NCBI GenBank assembly: GCA_024509875.1 | Contig: JAMPIV010011344.1 | Span: 1 to 64,000 of the forward strand | Direction of reading: 5' to 3' | DNA from: Oreohelix idahoensis | Lineage: Eukaryota > Mollusca > Gastropoda > Stylommatophora > Oreohelicidae | Length of the DNA: 64,000 bases | Shown here: positions 35,801 through 47,800 of the stretch, piece by piece | Numbering within the stretch: position 1 is the stretch's first letter | Layout of the letters: each line of letters starts with the position of its first letter | Position numbers and translations under genes: made by a program | Notes under the pieces: generated by a model | Seen by the model: the letters and a program-made list of their open reading frames with translations, nothing else | The model's database searches: none | Told to the model about the DNA's origin: nothing

Positions 35801-38800
35801 ATATTTTTAGCTACTTTTTTTCCTGTGGCACTGATTTTTATTCACGTATTGCATACTGGATTATTGAAAGTAATGCGATATGTTGGGCCCTGGATTTTTA
35901 CAAAGTAGTTATGTAATTAGGTTTTGTTAACTCTGTAAGAACCTGGCAGTGGCAGTTAGTTAGCATATATTAGAATGTTATTTTTTATTTTACTTACAGA
36001 TTGGTGACTTTAGATCCAATTTTGGCTCATATTATACTAAAGCCATCAGAGGGTGACTTGGACCGTATGAATTGGGAGCAGGTTATTAACAGGTAGGCTT
36101 TGCTATAAAGATTCTGAAAAATAGTTTATGTTTTTATTTGATGTCTTATGCCTTCTCTTTCTCATTCTTCCAGGCACACAGAGAATGGTGCAGAGCCATT
36201 CATAGTGCCTTGCCATTGATCAAATACTAATTGTAGGGGAGCATAACTGATGCTACCTCCGAGAAATCATTCAGTTATCAGCCCATGTGTCTTCATCAGC
36301 AGTCATGGGCGAATATCTCCAAGGAGTCTGTGAAGTAGACTTTGGTCATCTGCAGAATTTGTTTTTGATGTTGTCCTATCCATGTAGATGTTAAACAGTT
36401 GGGAGTGGTAGTTCACATATCTTGCCTTTTTACTTTTATGTAAATGTCTAGGACGATTGTGCAACCATCTTTTGTTCTTATTGTGTTTAAACTTTTGTAG
36501 TACAAACTATGATCTTAAATATAAAGCAAAGTGTGTCTGGCAATTCCATCTGTCTGCATGAATTGTTTGAGCACTTCTAAGCGATCTAGAAACCTGAAAT
36601 TTGGCATGCTGATAGGTCTTAAAATATATTGCCCTAGAAAAATTTGAAAAACAAAAAAAATTCAATACAGTGGCTTCGTAATTAGGCCAGAAACGTTGAA
36701 GGAAAAGGGTCGTAATTTTTCAGTTTCAATGAAAATTTGCAGATTATTATAAAACTAATGAATATATATCATTTTCAATCTAAATTTTTCTTTTTTTACA
36801 ATGCAACTTTTAATAATTAAGCAGATAGTTTTGAACTGAGAAAATGTTTTTAAATGTCTGAGTTTATTACACTACTAAAATTAATATTATTGTAAAATTA
36901 CAAAGTAATTCACTTTATAAAGTGGATTCTCATAATGCATAACAATTGCAAGTAGACTTAGTAGTTTACCTCTGCATGGGAAACAAAAGATATTGGTTTC
37001 ATTAAATTTATACAGGGCATGCACCCCTTTATAATGCTTCAGAATGCAATGAGTTCCCTGTAAACATGAGTGGTTAGCAGCATGGCAAAAGAGACAGTGT
37101 CCGAAATTGCATTTATAATAATGTCAAGCATATCAGTGAAAAGAGGACTGTAAAGAATAAATTGACACATGAAACTTTACAGCTGATGGATGCTAGACGA
37201 AAAACTAACCAAGACAAATAAGAATATGACAGACTAAATAATGAAATAGTAAGCAAATGTAAAATGGCAAAAGAAGCATGGCTAAACCAGAAGTGCAAAG
37301 AACTGAAAATGCAGCGCAGAAAAGACAAACTAATTAGTGATGAATAATGTGATTTTGTAGAAGGTAAAGGTACAAACAACGGCATATATATTAAAAGAAC
37401 ATTAATAGAGAGGACCACAGAAGTAAAAACAGATCTATATTTTGTGTTATATAGACTACACTAAGGCTTTCAACAAAGTGAATCACGATTCAATTATCAA
37501 AATGCTAGAAACATCTATAGTAAGGACCTGAGAAAAATAAAAGAACATGTTTTGGCTACAAACAGCAGCTATAAGAATCAGCAGCCAAATAGGAAAATTT
37601 CAACAGATAGTGACAGAAAGTCAAAATAAAGGCCTTAACCTTAATAGCAAATAGACAGAGGTTATAGTCATCTCAAAGAAAACAACTTCTCAGAAATGCA
37701 CTATCAAAGTAAATGCAACAGTTTTAAAACAAGTTGATAGATTCAAATACCTGGGTACGTTAATAACATCAGAAGGAAGATGCATTTCAGAAGCCCAGGT
37801 AAAAGCAACATTCTGTTTAAAATTAAATGAATTTTATGCAACAACTCTTTGGCATTAGAAGTATGAAAGAGAGTTCTTCAGTGTTATATAGAACCAATCC
37901 TAACATACAGAAGTGAGTCATGGACAATTAGTAAACAAGTAGAAAAAGCACTATATGCCACAGAGATATGGTTTTACAGAAGAATGTTAAAAAAAAAAAC
38001 ATGAGCAGCTAAAATGAGTAGTGAGGATATCTTGAAAGATACCAAATGTGCTAAGGAATCTTAACCCTTAGGTTAGAAAGAAGTAATCCACTTTCTTTTG
38101 GGCATGTTATGAGAAGAAGAAAGCTGGATTATATCGTGACAACATCAAAGATAGAAGGAAAAAAGAGATAGAAGACGACAAAGAGAGAAGATTCAGGACA
38201 GTTTGACATCATGGCATGGAAAGAAGTCAACAATAAAATTGATTAATAGTGCTGTAAACACATATCTGGGGTCTACCATCAATGACAAACTCTCTCTGGA
38301 CACAGAAATTGACAGCCGCATTGGCAAATCTGCAGCCATCTTTGCCCGCATAAGAACGTTTGTTAGGGGAAACTCTAAACTCACAATGAAGACCAAAGCT
38401 GTGGTCACCAGCACACTTCTATATAGCAACAGGACATAGACAACCTATGCTAAGCAAGAAAGAAGGCTCAATACCTTCCATCTACGGTGTCTACGCCACA
38501 TCTTTGATATTTCATTGAAGGACAAAGTGACAAATGTTGAGATGCTGTCACTTTTATCCTAGGAAAGTGCACATTCTTATGAAAGAAAAGTAGCAGCAGT
38601 TTCTTAATTTATTTCCCCAGGTTTAATTTTTAAATTAAGTAACAGATACAGTAGAACTCCATTTATCCGAACCCCAATTATCCGAACATCCAATTATCCG
38701 AACACTTTTTCCAGAAAAAAAAAAAAAAAAATCAGATGCCACAGTCACGTTAGACTAAAATTCTGAATCTTTTGATGCGGCAAACTTCAAATGTGTGCGA

Positions 38801-41800
38801 ACAATTTGTAGAGAATGGGATGGCTAATGGTCGGTCGCTTACGTACAGGAAGTCAGTTAGATCATAAAGTCAGTTAATATCTGGTTTACCAATCCAAAGT
38901 ACGTGTGCGTTCTAGGTAGAACACTGGCTAAACAGACAGTTCAACTTAAAATAATTGTGTCTGCTACTACAGCAGAATAATTTTGGTGTACAAGTATTTC
39001 TCTGTGCGATATGGCACCTCCCAGTAGGCCTAAAGCATATAAAAGGAACCGCAATGTTTTGTCAATTGAAACGAAAACAGAAATTATCAAGAGACTAGGA
39101 CAAGGTGAAACTGTGTCTTCACTTGCGAGGATTTTCAATGTTGGGAAAGCTACCGTCTCTGACATCAAAAGTAACAAGGATAAAATTATGAGTTTTGCAT
39201 CGAAATTTGATAGTGAAAATGGGTCGAAGAAACGTAAAACCATGAGAAATGCGAAAGATGTGAACTTGGAAGAGGCTTTGTATATATGGTTTGTGCAAAG
39301 AAGAAGCAAAGGGGAACCTATCTCTGGTTCTCTGTTGTGTGAAAAGGCACTTCAGTTCAACAATCAACTTGACGGTCCTCCTGACTTTAAGGCTAGCCAG
39401 GGATGGTTAAGAAACTTTAAATCTCGTCATGGCATACGAGAATTGGAGATTCAAGGGGAATCATTATCTAGCGATGCAACTGCCGCTAAAAATTTTAAAG
39501 AAACTTTCTTGGCTTTTTTGGAAGAAGAAGGTTATTCACTCGATGATGTGTATAATGCCGATGAGACTGGCTTATACTGGAAATCATTGCCTCAAAAATC
39601 ACTTGCATCTCAGCGCGAAGCAGCTGCCCCTGGGTTTAAAAAGTGCAAAGAGAGAGTAACTATTTTGGTAGCCGCGAATGCCAGTGGAAGTCATCGTTTA
39701 CCGGTGCTAATGATCGGCAAAGCCAAAAAACCACGTTGTTTAAAGAATGTGACATGTCTCCCATTGTGTTACAAAGCACAGAAGAGTGCTTGGATGAATA
39801 GTGAAATATTTCTTGATTGGTATACAAATCAGTTCATCCCAAATGTGAAGAGGTTGAGAGAACAAGAAAAGAAAACTGGAAAAGTAATTCTTCTACTGGA
39901 CAATGCACCATCTCATCCAGAGACGGATACATTGAATGCAGTTGATGCAAATTTTAAAGTAATTTTTCTGCCTCCCAATGTAACAGCACTGATTCAACCA
40001 ATGGATCAGGGTGTTATAGCAAAGCTTAAAAAGATGTACAAGAAGGAAGTCCTGCGTCGTTTATTGTTGGCTGAAGATGAAGAAAGTGTGGTGGCGTTTT
40101 CCAAAAAGCTTAATCTCAAAGACTGCTGCTATATGTTAGCTGATGCTTGGACCACACTGTCACAAGATAATCTCAACAAGGCTTGGAGTAGATTGCTTGG
40201 GAAAAAAGGAGGAAATGAAACTACTGCAGTGGACACAAATGATGATTGTATAAATGAAGTTGTGGAACTGTTTCAAGCAATGCCCGGATTTTCGGACTGT
40301 GACAAAGATGATGCACACATGTGGCTAGAAGATGATAATGATTCTGGTTTTCAGTTTTTGAATGACGAAGAAATTTTGTCTTTTGTGCAAGAAGAAAACC
40401 AAATACATGTAGTGACCGATGATGAAGACTCCTCAGAAGTACACGATGTACTTGTAGATTATGAAGAAAAACCAAAACGTCGACCAAGTCCTGAAGAGGC
40501 CTTTATAGCACTAGAAACAGCGATGGCTTGGTACGAGCAAGAAGATGACAGCTGTCCTACACAGCTTCTGCTGTTGAAGAGAATGCGGGACTTAGCAGCC
40601 AAAAGGAGACTATCCAGTTTGGTGCAAAAGAGGATTCCTCATTATTTTAAATAGTGGGCTACATCTGTGCAAGTACATGTATACGTAAGTTGCGCCTGGT
40701 TTTGAATCGTTTGTAATGTTATTTTGAAAACATTTCTCTTTCTTAACAAAAATAATTAATACAAGTAGTACATGCACTGCAGTGTAATAAAAGATTTTGG
40801 TGATACAGTGATCTAATACAGTGTGGGTATTATTATTACAGTACAAGTAAATATGTTTTATAGTGTATTTTCCTTGTGATGGTTAATTATTTTTAGAAAT
40901 ATGTGTACATGTACTCGATACATTATGTAATCCAATTATCCGAACATTTGATTATCCGAACGATGCTCGGTCCCATGGGGTTCGGATAAATGGAGTTCTA
41001 CTGTAGTTTAAAAAATACAGAAAATATGTTTGATTAGGCTGGAGCCTGCAGTCACCTTGCCTTTTATGCTTTGCGGAATAGCTGCAGAATTGTCTGTCCG
41101 TCTTCTTCTTCCTGCTTCTAATGCTGGTGTTTTTTTGCCCTTGTTAGTTGTTGAATTTGTTTAATCTTCATAGTTTAACCAAACTACCTTATCCCTTTTT
41201 TTTTTTTTTTTTAGTGTTTATTTTTGACTTTTGAGTGTCTCTGATCTTTTCACTTCCTATTTGAAGTTTTCATCAACTGCTATTTTTAAACATCTCATTT
41301 CACACGTGTTCGATTTTCACCCTGTTTTTCGCACAGTAGTTTTGGTCTGGAGCAAAGACTTCTGAGATGTTGTGATAATCATTGAACACAGAATGAGAAT
41401 AAATAGAAAACTATACCCTGTACACAACTGTATGTCTGTAACTTCTTCTTCTTTGATCCATAACCGCCAACTGTCAAAGCAGTCAGTGGCCATTATGGCT
41501 GGTGGCGTCTTATAGGGCAGCAACAAATTGATTCCACTTTGCTCTGTCGATGGCCATCCTTTGTACAGTGCCCCAACTCTGGTTCATTCTTTGCATCTCG
41601 GCTTCCACAGTTCTCCACCAAGTTGTTTTTGGTCTGCCTCTCTTTCGCTTTCCCTCGGGGGTCCATAGCATAGCTGTTCTTGTGATGGTATCAGGGTCCC
41701 TTCAGAGGACATGGCCAACCCAACTCCAGCGTCTGCCAGCTATGATGGTGTGCATGTCCTCCTGATTACTCCGAATAAGTAGTTCTTGGTTGCTGATGGT

Positions 41801-44800
41801 GTTTGGCCAAAAGATTCGGAGAATTTTCCTTAGGCAGATTGTTTGGAAGGAGGACAGTTTCAACATTTCCTTCTCTGTTACTCTCCAGCATTCCACACCA
41901 TAGAGAAGCACAGAAAGTACACAGCTCTCATACAGTCTTAATTTGGTGTTTGTGCTGTACTGGGAAGACTTCCAAATGTTGTTGAGACTAGCAAAGGCTG
42001 TTCTCGCTTTATTCATTCTGTTAATGTCCTTGCTTGTTCCGCCGTCAGGTGTTACTATGCATCCTAGGTAAGTAAATGTGTCTGTCTGTTCTAACTTCTG
42101 GTTCCTTACTGTTATTGGCTCAGGATTGCCCACATTTAGTGTCATGACCTCTGTCTTCTTCAGATTGGTGTTCAGGCCAACCTGCTGGCCATACTTATTC
42201 AGTCTATCGGTTTTTTCTTGGAAGTGTTGATGGGAATGCATGAGTAGTGCAATGTCATCTGCATATTTCAGGTCTTCCAGTGTAGAAAACGTTGTCCATC
42301 TAATTCCTCTTGGACTGCCCTCTGTTGTCTGGCGCATCACCCAATCTATTGCTGTCAAAAATAATGTTGTTGATAAGGGGCATCCCTGTCGTACTCCTGT
42401 TTTCACTTCGAAAGTTACATTACTCAATCCAACACTGCATGTAAAGTTAGAATAGAGGCTTTTTATGATGGAAACAATGCAACTGTGAATTCCATAAGCC
42501 CTCAATATTTTTCATAGGCTGTCCCTATATATGCTGACAAAAGCCTTTTCAAAATCAACAAAGTTAATGTATAACTGTCTCTGCCATTCTGAGCACTGCT
42601 CTATAATGTTCCTGAGGGTGAATATATGATCTGCACATCTTCTGTTCTTTCTAAAACCTGCTTGTTCTTTCCTCAGTTTATGGTCAACTGCTTTTGAAAT
42701 TCTCTGTATAATGTCTGTAAGCATCATTCTAAAATAAAACAAATAGGATGTATTGGCGTGAATTATTTGAAGGATTATGCTGGACTAGGAGCTGAAGCAT
42801 ATGAGGAAAATAAAGAAGCCACAAGACTTGGACATGTCAAATGAATGTCAGTTAATATAGAAATAAAGACAAATAATTATGCTGCATTATTATGTTACCT
42901 GTTTGTTTATTATTTTTTAGAGTTGCAGGTAAAATGCAGGCCGGCATTGCAATCAGTTCTGGATCTGACCCTCCAGTCATTAAGAAAGGAAAACTGGACC
43001 CTATAAAACTAGATGTCGCCACTAGAGCATCTCAGAAAAGGGTACCTTAACTTTTACCTTTGACATTTCAAGTGAGAGTATTTTAGTTTGCAGTTTTTTA
43101 TTTTATTTTTTTTATTTGGTGCTAGCTATATCTAGAACCATTTTACAATTAGTCTGTTAACTACAGGACAGGAGTCTGTGTTGTTGACTCACCTTTTTTT
43201 CTTCTAGGACAACCTCCATCTTTGGTACCTGGAGTGTTTGTCCAAAATGCCAATGGAACAAGTGATTTGAGGTTGCTGGTGATGGATAGGACATGCACTG
43301 ATGGAACCTGTTGATAGCATTACAATGCAGTCCTTGTTCTGGAATCCCCAGGGTAAGATTTAGAGGGAGAACAAAGAACACAAGGAGAAAGGAGTGGTAG
43401 ACAGACATGAAAGGAATGATGAAGACATGGAAAGACCTTGAGCTGATGGCACGAGACAGGAAGACTTGGCATATGTTTGTTAAAAGCCTTTGTTCTTTGA
43501 GGAGCTAAAGGGTGATGAATGAGTGTTGACTACAGTTTATCATCTAAATTTGTCAAATGTTTGCATTTTTATTGACCACAGTTATCTGGAATCATCCTTG
43601 TATGACCACCAGCTAAGCACAATGCTATAGTATACATATGTGGAAGTGAACCTCTGTCTGTGAGGCTAATTGGGCCTTCAGTGATTCTTGAAGTCATCCG
43701 CACACACTACCAGGGATTCCCTCATGTGGTGAAACATGTTGAGAACTCAGCCTTGCACGTTAAGCTTGAAGGAGTCACTTGAGCCCCAGACATACTCTGG
43801 TTTTTACCTGGTTGGCTGCATGCTGGAGGTTCTCACTGTGGACCCATGATAAGCAGGGGGAGCTGAGAAGCAGATCTGTGTGGGATGTGACAGTTCCTTG
43901 GGAGAGCCCAGAAGCAGAGCACAGTGTTTAGCTCTGCATATTTGAAGAGCCACCTTAGATGGTGGGGAATGCACAGTGTGCCACACGCTACTTCCTCCTA
44001 GCTTGGGACCAGATGTTATGATCCTTTAAATGCAAGCCAAACTGGAGCTCATAAACTTAACACATTTTGTAATGGCAGAAAAGCCACAGGAAAGATTTAC
44101 AGTGTAGATAATACCAAGGACTCTTAAACTTGGTATTGGCTGCAAAAGAGCAAAGCTCAGCAGCCGTAGTTAAACAACAATAACAATTGACCGCAATGGT
44201 TGACATTTAAAACTTGTTTGTGTTAGTTGTTGGGAAAATAATTGAAGCATCAAATTTCATTCTTCTTCAAAGGTCATTAAAACTAGTATTTTGACTATGT
44301 CTGTTCCAAGCTGCCTGTGAGTCCCCCTTTGACCGCCTTTTCTTTCATGTTATCAATTCTGTTGTTAACGTTTTCCCCATGACATGATGTTGAGTAGCCA
44401 GTGTCTTCACCCTCTGTCATCCTGTCTCATTTTTCATCAATTTTTGTATGTAGTCTCACTGTCTGTGGATAGAAAATTAGAAAGTAGTTTCCAGAAATGG
44501 AGAAGAGAGCTGGTGAACCAGAGGTAGGGAGGACTTAAGACAAGTCAGTAGTTAAATGCACAGTTCTCAATGATAGCTGTAGGAGAGAACTGACAGTTAA
44601 GTTAACTTCTTGCTAAACCTATCCTATGCTTCAGGGGTGTTGTAAATATGTGAGTGCAGCTCGTATTTATTCCCTACCAATTTTTAATTATTAACCCTTT
44701 CAGCACCAGTATGACGTACGCCGTATGGCATAAATCTTCACAATTTTTGTCGCTGTGCCGTACCACGTACGTCATGGAAGTAGCGCGATACCTCGTTCCC

Positions 44801-47800
44801 ATTCACCTTTATGACGTACGGCGTACGTCCTATTTTAAAAGCACCATAACTCTTCTGTTTACAACCGTATCGGCAATTGCTGGGCATAATCGGATTCAGC
44901 ATTAAAAAATCTGGCCACTAAGCTTGAAGCGAACAAAATATTTTACTGCTAGCGAATACAGTAGAACTGATAAGTGATTTTACCAAAGCGAAAGTTCACA
45001 AACATGGACGCTGCTGTACCGCCTAACCATAAACATCTTGTGGAAAAAGAGCATGAAAATTCTTGTTTGAGTTGAATTTATTCAACTTGAATGATTCTGA
45101 CAACTCTTTTTACTGAGATTCTGGTAATCTTTACCTTTAGTGCCGTCGAGTAAGTTTAATATGTGTATTTTCGTACCATTTAGAGTTGGTTGAGGTTAGG
45201 TTTAGGGTTACCCTAATTCTAATGCTGACTCAATACACATATTATACATACTCGACGGCACTAAATGTAAAGATTACCCAGATTCAGGGTCAGAGTTTGT
45301 GTAGTCTGGTTCAGAATATACTTTTAATGGGTTTCCTTTTACGATAAACTGTTTACAGTCAAATTAAAAATATGACCCCTAAAATTACAATTATCCTGTC
45401 GTTCAAGGGAACGAACTAAGCTGAAAATGGTGTTGTCATTTGGAATGAAAAACCCGTTGTTGCAACAGGGTTAATATTTCTTTGACCACACAACCAAATT
45501 ATAACTGGAAATTTAAATAATTCAGGAACATAGGATGGTGGTGAATGACACAAGACCAGATTTCAGGAACAATTCCTTCCTTCTTCACTTCTGGCCTCTC
45601 TTCCCACACACACACACACACACACACACAAACAAAAGACAGAAAAGAAAATTAACATCCATTGCCTTGCAGACACCAGCAAACAGCCATAATTACCAAA
45701 GTAATGTCTGAAAATTCAGACAGTAAAAAGGGACCTAAGACGCGTCAATAGTGAGGAATGCAGTCAGCGACCCATAGCTGACTGCTCACGTCAGGGTCAG
45801 CGAACCAGAGCTGACCAAGACCCTACTCCACCTCCAAGTGGTGGTCCTGGAAACAGGCTGCATCACGGCAGTCTGGCTGAGAGAGTAGGGATCGAAGTGG
45901 GAAGGCAAACCCAGTCCCAAAATATGCCGTGCTGAAGTCGGATGTGTCGGCCAAAATGCGCAAGTATCGCAGCTTTGCTGTAAACGGACACAATGCAACC
46001 AACGTCCTTTTCACGATGAACGAAGAAGAAGACAGTAAAAAAGACTAAGTGAGATTTATAAACAAATGACTGCACTTTATTGATTAATGATGTGTAGTAA
46101 AAAAAAATGTGTACCTTAGTATATCAGTATCTTACAAGATTTCACACAATGTACAAAAGTATATTGCCACTGCTTGGTTGTTTTCATCATGTTTTTGGCT
46201 GTTTTCATCATGTTTTTGGCTTGGGTGTCTTGATATGTGTTTTCACAATAAGTTGTATTTAACTTGCTTGACATGTTGTCGTAACAGACTTCCCTCGGTC
46301 ATTAAAACATTTGGAAATTGAAGACTCAATGCTTATGCCAGGAATAGTATTGGTCCACTGTTAAACAATTCACATTTTCCAACATTGTGACATGTTTTTT
46401 TTTTTTTTTTTTTTTATATTCGGTTTTTGCCTTCTTCTGGTGATGCGCGTTTCTTTCAACCTATTTGGTTATATCAGAGCACATTTACCATCCCAAAAAA
46501 AAGTCAGCTCTGTTGACTGCTAACCCGATCAGCATTGATAGATACTAAGTCCTGAAAAGGACCACAACATGTTTTTCCCTAGTTGAACCTGCAAAATATG
46601 ACCAGATTATGGTATCTGTATTTATAACCAAGACACCCCTCTGATACTGACTGGCCACTGTTGATCAGACTCCTCATTTTGACTAATTGTCTTGAGGCTG
46701 TGTTTAAGTAAGTCAAAAGGGGATGCGTTGTACAACCAAACAATGCATTTATCAATTTTGACATCAATTAAAGACATTTTCCAAACCCAGTCATGATTAC
46801 TCCCCTTTGTCTTAGCATTATGCCAAAGTTAGCAAAAATTTTTCCCTTACAATACATCCACAAAATCAGTGGCGTATCCTGGTAATGCGAGCTAGGCGTG
46901 CTGCTACTTAAAATGAATATGTACGCCTACTATTTAACTTCTTCCCCTCTTAATTTAAAAACCAACTATATTCAATTATGCAACGATAGTTATTAGGGGT
47001 ATATGTCAATTATCTCCGAAATACTAATTAACTTACAACTTGAAACTCACTGTCACTGTAATAATCTGCATTCCCGGCAACTAACAAAAATTAATCACAA
47101 AAAACACTGGACGGACACAACCGATTTTTACAACTCGAGAGCTGCAGGACCACCGCATGCATGTTCGCATTGTATTTACGTATCTGGCCATGACCCCGAT
47201 CCAATCAAACCAGTGTTCAGACGTGAATCCGAAACGTGCCGCACGCATTGTGACGGAATTACCCGAGAAACTTCAGGCGATTGCTACCAACACATAAAAA
47301 ACTGCACTATAAAAAGCGTCTGGGGAAACTGAAACTAGATTATACTCGTAGATTCTATGCGGGAAAATCCGTTATCCTGGTGCGTGCTGTCCGAAAGCAG
47401 AACATTAGAAGAGAAATATTTTATAGAATAATAAATTAAATTTTTATTTTCCTTCGGGCATAGGTGTGCGCAGCACGCACAGCACACATAGAGAATACGC
47501 CACTGCACAAAATGTGCTGAAATAAAAGACAAGAAAGAAAAAGAGAAGACAAACTCATTGAGCACAGCACCCAAAAGCAAAGCCCCAAAAAAGGATTGTA
47601 AGCTTTTATTGCTAGCCTTGATCAGTCCTAACATTTTCTCATAAAATACCAGAGATAATGATTTCCCACTGCCACAATTACATGTATTTATAGTTAAATC
47701 CCAATAGAAATATCCTGTTCGGGGCATTAACCATAAAGTTATAGCAGAATTTTTGTTGTGCAATTCATAATTTATCATAAAGACTCTAGTTTGCATGGTA

